Shown: positions 12,742 to 25,289, counted from the first letter of the stretch. The stretch: 64,000 nt of DNA from Maratus speciosus (GCA_963932465.1 OZ010787.1:36150087-36214086), one strand, 5' to 3'. The notes: generated from the sequence alone by a model not told the origin. Translations and numbers: made by a program.

Positions 12742-12772
12742 TGACGTCATAGAGATGCCGCATTGATTGGCT
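12742..12772. promoter_or_regulatory. Intronic CRE plus inverted CCAAT words
   Basis: TGACGTCA, a full cAMP-response palindrome, is followed 15 bases later by ATTGGCT, an inverted CCAAT box. About 125 bases further on, ATGGTAAGTAAC (12897-12908) reads as an ATG directly before a consensus donor. This is the layout of a small alternative first exon, but there is no other support. Confidence 0.2.
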
Positions 12773-13076
12773 ATGGTATTAAGAGTTTTTCAAAAATTGC
12801 ATTGATTTGTGCCAAATAAAGGACTAGATTATCACTTTTATTTGTGAAATATAATTTTATCTTAAGCTTTTACTAGATAATGCCCATCAAGATTTGATGG
12901 TAAGTAACTTAAATATTTCATTAGAAAAATTCTTGAAATTTTAATTAGTTGCTTTTAAATTAATTATTGAAATCGTGACAAATTTCTATGTTGCATAAGT
13001 GATTCCTATTTCTTTAAGGTGATAGAGGGCACTGTCAGTCTAATTTATTTTATTATGGTATTTTTTTTTTCTTCTT

Positions 13077-13113
<37 letters not shown>

Positions 13114-13819
13114 AGCAATATATATTTTTATTTATTTTAAACTGCACAACTATTAAAAGCTGCCATGAATTTTATTTTTATTAGTCTCATTTCTTTAAAA
13201 CCTAAATTTGAAACTTTATGCAGCTAACAATTTATAATTTTTTTTTTTACTCTAATTTTATTTTACATTTTTATTTATTTTTTAAATATTTAATCAAGGA
13301 TATCAAGGTTAATTTCTTTTATAATTCTTATATGAATATTTTTTTCTTTCTTTTCCTTTTATTTTTTACAGAAAAGAATGGCAAACTTTTTTTTCTGCCA
13401 CACACATATATATATATTCTTGATAATGGTCAGAAAATATAACAAAAAATATAGATCAGTTCAATTTATTTAATTGATAGTTACATGCAAAATATTTTAA
13501 ATAAAAAATTATAATTTTTAAAAATATTGTTGCATATTAAATTTTATTTAATTATAAAGCATTCAAATAATATTTAATTATAAAGCATTCAAATATTAAT
13601 AATAATAACAAAATAAAAATCATACAACTTCTTCTGCTAATAAAACATGCCATTATTGAAGAGAATCATCGCCAAAAATATTGCAGAAGTCATTTTGATG
13701 GGCGTTTGGCTTGAAATTGGCATCCTTTACAAAAATTCAGAGCTTTAAACTGCTGCCTTTGACCACTGCGCTACCAGGAACTCGCTCAATATTCCTCTAA
13801 AGAGCTTTGAAAAAAAGTT

Positions 13820-13831
13820 GACGCATGCGCA
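13820..13831. promoter_or_regulatory. NRF-1-like word in intron 3
   Basis: GACGCATGCGCA is close to the NRF-1 consensus (YGCGCAYGCGCR). It is GC-rich in an AT-rich intron and stands alone, without a start-site-like neighbour or exon. Confidence 0.15.
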
Positions 13832-13912
13832 AATGTGTCAATATTGGTCTTACTGATTGTGGTCTTAAAGAATCAGGTTTTTGCTTTAATATATTAGATT
13901 CATTATCTAGGA

Positions 13913-14199
13913 CCATGGTTTTTAACCTCTTGGATATGTCTCCTTTTCATGCGTCCTCTATTTTTATGGACTTCTAAGATTCAAGACTGACCCTAGAATA
14001 TTAAACAAATGATGTATAAACTTAGAGATGCAATAAAACCTGCTAAGATGGAATCGTTAGGGCTTTGAAAATTTGAAAGGTTTCTCCTGGTTCTACATAA
14101 TTTTTTAAAAAATACATTGAATGAAAGTCCTTCACAGCTTTCCTGAATAGATGCATTATGGGTGGTTGGGGTCTGCAGGCCATTGTTTAAGAACTGCTG
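13913..14199. mobile_element. hAT-type MITE, 287 bp
   Basis: The right end read inward is CAGCAGTTCTTAAAC and the left end CCATGGTTTTTAACC, both close to the classic hAT end CAGTGGTTCTCAAAC. Flanks ATCTAGGA (13905-13912) and TTCTAGGA (14200-14207) match at 7 of 8 positions, an 8-bp hAT target duplication. No transposase frame. Confidence 0.72.
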
Positions 14200-14422
14200 T
14201 TCTAGGATATCAAATTAAAATTATGGTGCAACTCATTCTGTGTAAATTAATTTCAAATACTGGGTTAATTTTTATAAATATTAGTGTCATTTGCAAATAT
14301 TCAAAAAGTGTTTTTGTAAATTCTGTTCTGACTATAAAAATTGGATTTTTTTTTTTCAGTTTGCTGTTAATGTATATAAACTGCACTACAGTAATTACTT
14401 TAACATTGCTTTCATATTCTAG

Positions 14423-14508
14423 TGGTTAATGGAATTTACCAAAATAGTCTTTATGGGCTAGCAGCAAAACTACCTATGAAGTATTCTATGGCTATTGTGC
14501 TAGGGGCA
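14423..14508 (+). CDS. SLC29A-like: ENT exon 4: membrane segment 5
   Basis: Completes the split methionine codon, then encodes VNGIYQNSLYGLAAKLPMKY and AIVLGA, among the most conserved parts of ENT proteins. The glycine and glutamine of NGIYQ lie in a helix implicated in transport in studied ENTs. Ends in phase 0 before GTAAGT. Confidence 0.94.
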
Positions 14509-15134
14509 GTAAGTATACTTTTATATTTTCATATAGCTTGAAAGTGATTAACAAATTGAGATTCATTAATCAATCTGATCATAAATGATTGAAAATTGGA
14601 TACACTTAACAGTATATAGTAATGTAGCTAGTTTTTGAAATGTATTTATTGAAAACAAATATTACAACCCCAACCAATTTAAATATATCTTGAAAACTTC
14701 TTAGTATATACAAATAGTGAATGTTGAGCAGTATTTGCAGATATTGCTATGATTACAGTTCTGTAAAGAATGCTTTATATACCTTTTTTAATATGTAGTT
14801 TTGATAATTAAAACACAAGATTAAAAAGTGAAAAAAATCAGTCTATTATTATAGTTTGTTGTTAGTTTAACATACTTCAAGAAGTCTCAATTTATTGAAT
14901 TTTTGTTTTTATCAACAATATCTCTTGTAATAATGTTTTAAATTAAATATACATGTATAATTTTCACACATATGCACTACAGTTATTAGAAATAGTTTTC
15001 CAATTCATATTTACAGTACCAGAAGAGGGAAGTAATTTTGTTTTTTCGATTTAATATTATTGCAAAATCACAGTTCTTCCCACAATTCTGTGGCAAAAAT
15101 TATTAATCAACTTGATTTGAGAAAATATGTTCTT

Positions 15135-15551
15135 TAACTTTCCTTAGGGCTGTTTTCAAATCTAAACTGGCTACTTAGACACATTCCCTGAGTTAATTTA
15201 GGTATGTAAATGATAAAATTGGCAGGTTATTAAAAAACTATTTAATCAGTTTTTCCCTTTTTGGTAAAGGCAGACCATCTTTCAAAAAATGCTTTCAAAA
15301 TTGGAGTTTTTAACTGAACTGCTAGATGATGGCATGAAAAAGAAAAAAATTGCTGTATCAGACAATATCTTATATTGCAAGATGTAATTCATTTATTGAA
15401 GAATGAAAAAACTATTTGATTACAAATCAGTTCAATAATCATTCCTGCAAATATCATGCTTTTACATTTAAAAATTAATCCATAAATGTGTCAGAATTTT
15501 ACATTGTTGGGTGGAGGAAAGAAAATATAGGTTTTTTAATCCACCTTAACA
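15135..15551. repeat. Interspersed repeat, copy 1 (diverged)
   Basis: The order of short matching blocks here is shared with about 25290-25690: GGCTGTTTTCAAATC / GGCTATTCTTAAATTC, AAAATTGGCA, GGTAAAGGCAGACCATCTTT / GGTAAAGCATCTTT, AATGCTTTCAAAATT / AATGCTGTCAAAATT, AATGTGTCA and TTGTTGG. The copies are old, with many substitutions and small gaps. No ends or coding potential can be defined. Confidence 0.5.
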
Positions 15552-15556
15552 GAGGC

Positions 15557-16465
15557 TGTGAAGGCGCCTACCTTCACATATTAATATTAAGACCTTTTCT
15601 CTTTCCCCCCTTTAAAATTACATTTTTTTAAATTCTTAAATTTAATTATCTGTCTGCATTCAGATTCAATCTGTTTTTAGTGCTCTTTCCTTCATAAATT
15701 AAGCATTCAATTCTCAGTCTCTTTAATATTTTAACCGCAGCGCACTGCATTTTAAAGAAAAGAAATAATTTCCTCTTCTCACCTAGCAACTCGATTCTAA
15801 TTTTCATCCTTCTGCCTTAGTTTTGATGATATGCAGAAATTAGTCAGACATATTACTTCTACATTTTTAGCCATTGGTCCAGATGTAAGATATTAGTCAT
15901 TTCAGTTATTAACCCTGTCTTTATTTTGTTTTGTTTATTAACGGGCGCTTCGGCCGCTTCAATCCCATGAGAACTTTGGCAAACCCTATCGAATGTTCTT
16001 TTGTGGTTTATGTGCTATAATTACTAAGTAATCATCTGGCGTTAAATATTTCTTATTAATCTTTTACATTCCCCATTCAATTTCAGTTATTGTACGTTGA
16101 CCACATGTCTCTCTCTCTCTCTCTAATCTCGCCATATAGTATATGTATTTGGCGAAATTGTGTATGTACGCTTGCCAACACTCGAGCATTTTCGAGAAAA
16201 TGTAATTGCAGGACTTGCTTCGAAGATCTGATTCTGTGAACGTAAAAAATGTAACTTTCTGCTCCCTTCTCCAACATCGGCCTTAGCCGTGTAATTTCGG
16301 CTATGTTCGAAACGATCCCGGTGGACAATAAAGAACTTTAGATAATTTCTACCTTAGCAGTTTCTTGCCTTCCTTTTAAAATAAGTAACAGTTAATTTTT
16401 CAGCCTTGTATTCAGTATGGAACCTAAGCAAAAATGAACCACCTGTGCAAGACATCGTCATCACA
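15557..16465 (+). repeat. 5' LTR (909 bp) of the LARD-like element
   Basis: Begins TGTGAAGGCGCCTACC and ends GTCATCACA. A short hairpin-forming start (GTGAAGG...CCTTCAC) is followed by AT-rich sequence, then a more GC-balanced stretch with a CT run near 16108-16122. A polyadenylation signal AATAAA is at 16327-16332, placing the R/U5 part in the last third. A small open frame on the opposite strand (16083-16328) recurs in the other LTR and is not a gene. Confidence 0.9.
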
Positions 16466-16471
16466 GAAATA

Positions 16472-16489
16472 TGGTGCATATAGCCGGCG
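16472..16489 (+). other. Primer-binding site candidate, tRNA-Gly-like
   Basis: TGGTGCATATAGCCGG starts six bases after the LTR. The first eight bases complement the 3' end ...ATGCACCA of glycine tRNAs, and the GCCGG block further in also fits that tRNA's T arm with a few mismatches. Confidence 0.6.
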
Positions 16490-19400
16490 TACCGAATTAC
16501 ATTTTGGAGAAGGGAAGCACGTGATATATATATTTTTTTTTTCATTCTGCGTACATCAGTACCTTGGACTACTACGAAAAAAAACTGTGAATTCCATTTA
16601 AAAAAAATAAACTGTGACTGCTGCAAACTACCTAATGTTGGATTATTATTCGAACTGAACTATTCTTGTTTTCCGCCTTGCCGTGTCACATTTCAAGATT
16701 ATAGAATAATGTCAAAAAAGTGATCTGCATGCTAGGCTCAGTGGATACTCTAAAAAAAACTGCTCAAAAATTTATGGACTTCCTGCAGACAATCTGAGGA
16801 ATACTCATTGCTTTCTGTGTGAACGCACTCTCAACCGAAATGTTCATCACGCCAATAGACGCCTCTTCAAAAATATTAGCAGCTAAAGTGCGCGGAAAAG
16901 CACTATACAGCAAACGCATAAGTGACCGACATTTTTACTTATCTTCATGCCGTCAGCTTCCGTCACAACTAGCCGATAACCGCCATTCTTTCGACCGGCA
17001 TAAAAAAAAAAGACTTGCCGATACCGAAAATACGTGAGCGCCTTCGGAATGAGTCATAAATCCTCCATCGCCTGTTTTTGTTTTTCTTCTCCTCTTCTGT
17101 TTCTCCTATGCTGATTTACGCAGCTGGATCAGAATTTCTAAGATATTCCAGACTATGTCTTGTATCGGCCGAATTTATTTTTTAAAAAAAGAAGAAACAG
17201 AACAGTAAAAATGATTTTTTCTTCTACATTAAAGAAATTTTTTTCTCCTTTCCCAGTAACTCTATGAAGAAAGCGTGTTCATGGATCTACATGTATTCTA
17301 TTGCATTTCAAGGAACTTTAAAAAAAAAATAATAATGTTTAAGTTACTTGTTCAAAGAAAGACAGTTAACATGCAGTTTCCTTAGAACAAAAAGTAAAAT
17401 GATAAAATATAAGTAATGAATATTTAGGTGAACTGCTTATTCAACTATACGCAGATATACCTAAACATTTTTTTTTTTTAAGAAAAGAGTATTCCTGCTG
17501 TTGCATAAAAATCCCACACATATGTTTTGAATTCAGTTATTATTTTCTTACATTATTATGTCTTTACTTATAACATTTCCTTGTTTGCTCAAGGTAAGTT
17601 TTATTTTGCTTTAAGTGTTTGAAGAGTTAACTTTTGAAGAGCCATTTTTCAAATATAGATCATATTGTGTGAGATTACCTTTCTAGACTTTGATAAATAT
17701 AGATAAAAAAAAAATCAATCATTTTTTTAGATTATATTGAAGGTATGTGTTTAGTTTAAATTTTTTTACAAACACATTTATTGGTGTATAAAGAAAATTC
17801 TTTGCTGTGATGAAAATAAATTTTCTGCTAACTAAATTTTTAATGATGATATATATATTTTTTAAGCTGGCTACATGTTTCTAGGTTTTAAAAGGTATTG
17901 TGTTTTGTACATAAATTACATATTTGTGTAGAGTTATTTACTCGCAAAAAAAAAGGTTTTTTTAAATTTGCCTTTTCATTGTAGTGTCTTATGGTAAGTG
18001 TTGATTTATACTTTTATATTAACTACTGAATAATACAGAGTAGACAGTGCTTGTTTAAAAAAAAATTTTTTTCTACTTTTCTTTTTTGTGCAGTGGATAT
18101 TAAAATGGTATAATAAGTCAGTTAATGTTGATTTGGTTATGAGGATTAATTACCATAAATAATAAAATATAAAAAAAATCCTCATGGCTGGATTATATTG
18201 CTCTTTTAATATATATCTATATATATTAGTTTTGATGGCTTCTTACTAAAAGTTAAGCATTTATTTTTATTAGTAACATGCTAAGATTTTGTATGTCTAG
18301 GGATGTACTGCATATCCAGTTCAGTTTCAAAGTTTTTTTAAAATTTAGATAAAAGATTGTCCAAAATATTTTTTTTTCTTTTCACATTTCCGATTCTTAT
18401 TTAATTCATTATATATATCTTGCAGTGTTACACAATGTCGCAATCCTGAGATGAGATGCTGTTTTTCTTATCTCTGTTGGCCTAGGATTGTCGATATGGT
18501 TGTTCTCCCGTAATTAGGCGCTGGTCGCATTTTTTTTCTTTTCTCCTTTTTGACATTATGCGTCTGCACCAGATATGTGTCACATTGCATCTTATATAAA
18601 AATGTTATCTCTTATGATCACAGGCAGTATTTTTTCCGATTTTGTTCGGGTAGCTTTTAAAACTCAGCAATCCTGTTGTAATCAGGCAGGCTTTCACAAT
18701 GAAAATGAAAACTTAGTTATAAAAAAGGGGGCATATTATAAAAAAATATATATATAAAATAAATAAGGTAATATAAAGATTTCTCTCACAGAGCATAATG
18801 TAATGTTATCCGACATAAATAAAAAAAAGAGGTAAAAAAAAAAAATGAAAAAGCTTAAACTGATACTGGACTGATATTATTATTGATTTTTTTTTCTTAC
18901 TTGTTGTGCTTAATATGTTTCTTGTTGTAGCACTTCCTACAGGTAATTTCTTTTTATATATAACATTTTATGTTTTTTTTTATGTGTATATTATATGTTT
19001 TTTTTTATGTGTATATTATACGTTTTGTCAGTCATCCATATCAATAAGATATGAAACTTTTAATACTCTAGATTACTATAAATATAGGTCTTGCAACTTT
19101 TATACTTAAGTATAAGCACTAGTGATATATATAAAAAAAGAGAGAGGATGGGTAACCAATGAGAGGACCAGTAATGGCAGTTAAATTTGCTCAGTATTTA
19201 ATCTTTTTCAGCTGGTTGCTACTAATTTGAGAAAATTACATTTGCGATCTAGACAGTACACTGTTCTGTTTATATACATCTTTCATAGTCCAATTTACAC
19301 GGATTTTATACATTTTTATTCACGTCTCATTAATTTATTTCTATAGCATAAGTTAGGCTCCTTCGTTTTAAAATATAGCTCGAGTCATCATATCTTAAAT

Positions 19401-22400
19401 TTTTTTTTCATAAAAAAGTCTCTTTTTCCTTTTGATTTCTATTTCTACTTTATAAAATTTTTTATAACATGAGTCGTAAACATTTTATGCATGTGTTAGA
19501 TATCAGTATGCTTGTTACTGCATACACACACAATTTACACGCACACTACATTTTACATGTCATTATATTACTTGAGGTAAATTTTTAATTATTGTTTCCT
19601 GTGTTGTGTAAGTGCTTTTTTCATTGCGCTATGTTCCGGAAATAGCCCAATGATTAAAGGTGTATGTTTCAGTTTTGGCTAAGTGGATCGGCCGTCCGCT
19701 TTCTCAAAAGTGGAATATGTTACTTACATGATACAAATGTTCAATACCTCACATTAATTTACAAGACGTTCGCGCTCTTTTAATTTTTTTTAAATGCATA
19801 ATGACGTATCTCTCATATTATTTGATACTCCGTTCATGATTTTTTTCCCCACTCTAGCTTACCATGGGCAGATAGTGAAGTTAGATGTTTGCCTTCATTT
19901 TCTTTTTAATCTCATGTACACATTTTTATGATTTCAAGTTTAACCCGGTACTACATACACACACATATTTACATTTGCATTTCATATGGTCTTGTTTTGT
20001 AATAATTTTATGACACTCACCTTGGTTAAACATGGTCATGATTCTGTGTGCTTGTACATTTTTTTACATACTTTCTCAACATTAGTGTACATTTTCACAA
20101 ATACATAGTTTTACACTATTTTAAAGTTTGCGTATTTTTGTTGCCTTGTCATTTTTTTTATTTTCGGAATGTTACTGAATTTTTTTTACATAATGTAATT
20201 CAATACAATATTTGCACATGCATCTTAAATTTACATGCATGAGTTAATTTCTAGCTGGTATATTTTTACACATTTGTTAATTTTGTTGTTTACGCGCGGC
20301 TGGTGACTCGTTGCTATTTTATTTATAACATAAGGTATTTTATTATAACTGACATGATATTTGATATCGTTTAAAATGTTGTTTTTATAAAATTTAATTA
20401 AATGCATAATGTGCGCTGTTATGTACACTTTATTTATTTATTTTTTTAAAAGGCTATTCACATATAGTCATTAAACTAATTCTTTGGCATTTTTCTCACA
20501 TTTTAATATTTTTATTTAGTAAGTTAAAATCTCACAGGTGTCTTGTGACGGATACATACACTCATATACCATAAAGTATAATGCTTGGTATTTTGCTATT
20601 CATTTTTCTCTTTTCCATCCCGTTACTTGGAACATGTGTGCCTTGGCATAACTTCTACATTTTAGCGTAGAGTTATGCAATCTGTCGTGCACTCGTACAT
20701 TTTATGCACGATTCTTTTAACTTCATACAGTAATAACTCTCGCAAATACAACTTTATTTTAATTTTAACCCTTTGTTAACCATTTATGCAACTTTTTTTC
20801 TTTTCACAAGTAGTTCATGTGTTGGATATTTATTTATGTTACACAAAATTTTACTCATTTAGAATACAATTTTGTTCATTCATATACATACATTACACTA
20901 GTTCATGTGTTGATTTACATATTTTGTTCATTTGCTTTTACACATTGTACTTTGCTTACGATCTATTCGACAGTATTCCTTTTTGTTTTTTTTTCTCACA
21001 AGTAGTTCATTGAGTAATACACACTGGCTGGTTTAGAGTATAAACAGAGTTTTCACACATTACACGGAGTTCTTTGCCTTTATTAACCCTTATTCATTAC
21101 AATTTGGTGATTAACTCACTAATTATGTAATTGAATCTCACTCGTATGTTAGTGTTTTGGGTTATCTCACACATACTGTCCGTATATTTTGTTAGCAAAT
21201 GCATAAAAAAAATGTTAGTTCATTGAGACATTATTACAAGTAGTTCATGTGGAATTATACAATTTGTTCATGTGTTTACTTACACGTTGTGTATGCTTGC
21301 GTACACACTTGTTCATGTGTTTTTTTTCCATGTAGTTCATGAGTTTGGGGTTTCTTTTTCCCCTCCCTTCACACACATACAGTTTTTTTTTTCCCTGTTA
21401 CTTTTCTATCTTTTAAACTTTACACCATTTTTCGATATTAAAAGGTTCTATCAGTTTTCTTTATTTTTTTAAAATTTTAACAGTTTTTTTTGTTGTTTAT
21501 TTTGTGTGTTTGCATAATGCCATAACATATCAATGACACCATCACTTTGTCTATGTACGAAGATTTTAAGGTTTCAAGGAGTTATCCGTCACATGACATG
21601 TTAAACTACACACACATTTCGATTCTATTTGCCTTTTAACATGTAACATTTTTTTTTAACACTTTCATTAGATACTTCTTACTTGAAGGTGGCAGATCGA
21701 GTAAGGTATCTTGTCACACTGTATTAAATCGTATGCAATTTCTTAGTAAATGTTTTTGATATTTTTTGCCAGGAGTTAAATTTTATAAATACACAGAAAG
21801 TCTATACATGAAAATTCAGCAAAACTAAAACCTTTGCATTATTCTCATTTTTCTTCTCCTCGTACATTTATTTACAGAATTTGAGTCTCACTGGGTGTCG
21901 GGTGAGAATATTTTTTCACACGCATGTGTCATGATACTAAGGAAGTTTTTTTTTTCTTTTGGTAAACAACACTTCTTTTTCGATATTTTGCAAGGGACAG
22001 TTTATCTTTTGCGGAACACTCCATTTCTTTTTTTTTTTGTTTATTAAACTTAAAGGTATGGATCCTGTCAATTTTACACTGATGCGTTTTGAGTAGATAT
22101 ATATATATTTTCAACGAATGCAGCAATATCTTATGAAATTTACAGTAAAAAAAAAAAAAAAAAAAAAATTAAATTTAACCCTTTGGTAACGATTTTTTTT
22201 TAAATACGGTACACTTTTTTTTTTTTCAGTTACATTTTGCTGTTTGGTGCATGTAGAGAATTTTTGTTCATAGTTAACAAACACAGCAGTTCATAGTTCA
22301 TGTTTGTTCATAGAAAAAAACCCTTACACGAGTTCATAGCTTTGTCAGTTCTTTGCATGCATCAGGGACTAATTGTCACTGTTTTTACAACTGATTTTCA

Positions 22401-23649
22401 AAACACATAGGCATTTTACTTCATTGATACATTTCTTTGGTTCAGTGTTATATTTTTTCACTTCAGGTCACTGTGATACACTTCTAGGGTTCATTTGTAT
22501 ACTAGCACACGTTTGTTATTTTTTATGCTATATATTTAAAAAAAAGGGTTTCTTTTTTGGTAATTTTACAGGATTACACATTACTTTTTATTTTTTTTCA
22601 TTCGGTATCTTTCTTGGCTATTCAAGGTATTTCACGTGATAAGGTAGTTTTCTTATGCACGATTTTCAATTCACTCAGTACACAGGTGTGCATTTTTTTT
22701 TTGTTTGTTTTTGTTATGTTCATTGACACATGTGGTTTAATACTGGTATATACCACTCGTAACACCAAATGGTGTTATTTATGACTACATTCACACACAC
22801 ACGCATACTTTTGTGTCACCTGTTGTATAATGCTTATTAAATTTCATTAAATTTAATGTACATTTTTTACTTTTTTTAAGGGGTACATTCTCTGGAAAGT
22901 TCTTATTACCTCTTGTTTATACCTTATAGGAGTGCAATATGTTTTAAAATACACTTTAGTTAAATTAGGTTCTCAGTAAAACACATTCAGTCTTTGGTTA
23001 CAAGATAAAACGATGGCAACTTTCAACTTTTATCAAGTAATTTACCCCCATCTTCCTCTCCTTTACCAGTTATAACACCTTTGAAAACTTGAAAGTCACA
23101 AATAGTGCTGAAAATGAACAATTTTTATATTTACTATACTATGTAATGTTTTGTCTTTATATACAGTTCATGTCTCAAGAAAAAAAATAAATTTTATAGG
23201 TTGGAGTACTACCAACTTTTGTAGCAATTGTGGAAATTGCTCTTGCTTGCAGTGAAAGTTCAAGCAATCTTATATTAAAATCTTCTGGAAATAATTGAAA
23301 AAATATATATAATAACTGTGTGCACACGTTAAAAAAAATAATAAGAAAATAAGAAAACAGCTGTCCAGAAGTATTAACTGCAGTTCAAAAAATTTCAATA
23401 TATTTTATTTTGGCAAGTCTTTGGTACCAACTTGCTTTGTCATGCTTATAGGCATGCTTTTTATATGAGACATGATTTATTTGTTCTTTACATATTTAGT
23501 ATTTCTGTATATGTTTATAAACTGTTGGTCACCGGGTTCCCACTACAAAATATTATATTTTTACATATTTCTTTATGTGTAATGTATTTGAGAGAAGACA
23601 TGAGGTCATTTTTTTTCTCTTGCGGTTCACTTTGTTATTTTTCGGCTGT

Positions 23650-23661
23650 TGGGGAGATATA
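23650..23661 (+). other. Polypurine tract before the 3' LTR
   Basis: TGGGGAGATATA lies directly before TGTGAAGG of the 3' LTR. The purine core GGGGAGA is short but correctly placed for plus-strand priming. Confidence 0.5.
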
Positions 23662-24570
23662 TGTGAAGGCGCCTACCTTCACATATTAATATTAAGACCT
23701 TTTCTCTTCCCCCCCTTTAAAATTACATTTTTTTTTATTCTTAAATTTAATTGTCTGTCTGCATTCGGATTCAATCTGTTTTTAGTGCTCTTTCCTTCAT
23801 AAATTAAGCATTCAATTCTCAGTCTCTTTAATATTTTAACTGCAGCGCACTGCATTTTAAAGAAAAGAAATAATTTCCTCTTCTCACCTAGCAACTCAAT
23901 TCTAATTTTCATCCTTCTGCCTTAGTTTTGATGATATGCAGAAATTAGTCAGACATATTACTTCTACATTTTTAGCCGTTGGTCCAGATGTAAGATATTA
24001 GTCATTTCAGTTATTAACCCTGTCTTTATTTTGTTTTGTTTATTAACAGGCGCTTCGGCTGCTTCAATCCCATGAGAACTTTGGCAAACCCTATCGAATG
24101 TTCTTTTGCGGTTTATGTTCTATAATTACTAAGTAATCATCTGGCGTTAAATATTTCTTATTAATCTTTTACATTCCCCATTCAATTTCAGTTATTGTAC
24201 TTTGATCACATGTCTCTCTCTCTCTCTCTAATCTCGCCATATAGTATATGTATTTGGCGAAATTGTGTATGTACGCTTGCCAACACTCGAGCATTTTCGA
24301 GAAAATGTAATTGCAGGACTTGCTTCGAAGATCTGATTCTGTGAACGTAAAAAATGTAACTTTCTGCTCCCTTCTCCAACATCGGCCTTAGCCGTGTAAT
24401 TTCGGCTATGTTCGAAACGATCCCGGTGGACAATAAAGAACTTTAGATAATTTCTACCTTAGCAGTTTCTTGCCTTCCTTTTAAAATAAGTAACAGTTAA
24501 TTTTTCAGCCTTGTATTCAGTATGGAACCTAAGCAAAAATGAACCACCTGTGCAAGACATCGTCATCACA
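23662..24570 (+). repeat. 3' LTR (909 bp) of the LARD-like element
   Basis: Same length and ends as the 5' LTR, with AATAAA at 24432-24437, the equivalent position. All differences from the 5' copy that I can see lie in the first ~545 bases; the last ~364 are identical. The repeated - strand open frame (24206-24433) is again rejected as a gene. Confidence 0.9.
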
Positions 24571-24963
24571 GAGGCTATATTAATTATCCCTAAATTAGAT
24601 CTTAACAATACCAGCTTTTTAAAAATTTTAACAAATTTTGTCTTAGGGCTTTTTGGTTTAAGTAAGATTTTAACATCTTTCCAATAAGAATATAAAAGAA
24701 TATAATTATTAAATATTTTGAATATGTGCTCTTTACTAAGAAATTATTACATGTTAAATGAATTTGTGCACTTTTGTATAAATTCATATAAACCTTTAAA
24801 AAATGTCTTGATTATAAATATTAATGGAACATTAATTTAAATATTGTATTCATTAAATAAAATGTGATGTAATTTTACTTTTAAATTAATGTGTTAATGT
24901 CAGTGTAAAGTTTGTTTTCCCATGAGATTTTGTTTTTCATTTAATTTTCAATCTTATTTTTAG

Positions 24964-25012
24964 AATACCAGTGGAACATTCACATCTCTCATTTTAATTC
25001 TTTCAACAGCAG
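24964..25012 (+). CDS. SLC29A-like: ENT exon 5: start of membrane segment 6
   Basis: A 49-base exon beginning in phase 0, encoding NTSGTFTSLILILSTA and ending one base into an alanine codon before GTAAGT. With exon 4 it completes the conserved LG-x-N-x-SGTF stretch of the family, which confirms that the two exons join across the LTR element. Confidence 0.92.
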
Positions 25013-25289
25013 GTAAGTTTATTTGTTTTATCATATATGTCCATGAACATGTCTTATTTGGAAAAGAAATTCCATATGCAATTTTTAAAATTCTAATGGA
25101 AATGCCTGTAAAGGTTTATGAAAGGGTAGGGATGTGCTTTTATATAGAAGAAAGAATCTATAATTTTCTATATATAAGGTATATACAAAAGACATGCACA
25201 TCCATTCCATCGTTATCATAACCCAATGATGGATTTACTAAGACATTAGTCATACAGATTTAATTTTAATAAGAAAAATATATCAGATA

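Larger units (their letters stand above)
8176..14422. other. ENT intron 3 (6.2 kb)
   Basis: Donor GTAAGT, acceptor TTCATATTCTAG. It contains a 148-bp TA-flanked hairpin MITE (12107-12254), a hAT-type MITE (13913-14199), a pure A run near 9687-9712, a long T run near 13080-13110, and a short direct duplication around 13548-13596. The other stretches, 8176-12100 and 12260-13900, hold nothing I can support as a gene. Regulatory-looking words in this intron (12742-12772, 13820-13831) are listed separately. Confidence 0.65.
16466..23661 (+). other. Interior of the LARD-like element, non-coding, T-rich
   Basis: No gene is supported in these 7.2 kb. The first ~600 bases after the primer site are the most GC-balanced; a 72-codon open frame at 16819-17037 has no recognisable domain and could be a gag relic or chance. 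From about 18.9 to 23.1 kb the + strand is strongly T-rich, with recurrent CACATTTT, TTTACAC and AGTTCATGTG words. The last recurs in varied form around 20813, 20902, 21004, 21240, 21267, 21310 and 22280. A 26-bp tandem doublet lies near 18970-19022. Confidence 0.75.
15557..24570 (+). mobile_element. Complete LTR element without recognisable proteins (LARD-like), 9.0 kb
   Basis: Two 909-bp LTRs in the same orientation bound the element. The 5-bp sequence GAGGC occurs immediately outside both (15552-15556 and 24571-24575), a clean target duplication. A primer-site candidate lies six bases inside the 5' LTR and a purine tract just before the 3' LTR, so orientation is +. The AATAAA in each LTR is on the same strand. 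The LTRs differ at about 14 positions by eye, so insertion is recent relative to the other repeats here. The 7.2-kb interior lacks any open frame over about 90 codons and shows no gag, protease, RT, integrase or envelope motif. Large non-coding LTR elements mobilised in trans are called LARDs; that class fits. It sits in ENT intron 4 in the sense orientation. Confidence 0.88.
14509..24963. other. ENT intron 4 (10.5 kb)
   Basis: Donor GTAAGTAT, acceptor TTATTTTTAG. Nearly all of its length is the 9-kb LTR element at 15557-24570. The left flank 14509-15130 and right flank 24576-24960 hold no supported feature, apart from a diverged interspersed repeat (15135-15551) into whose end the LTR element inserted. 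Confidence 0.8.

Noticed and set aside
16083..16328. 81-codon open frame on the - strand, repeated at 24206-24433
   Set aside because: It lies in both LTRs of one element, antisense to the polyadenylation signal. Its recurrence reflects LTR duplication, not a gene family.
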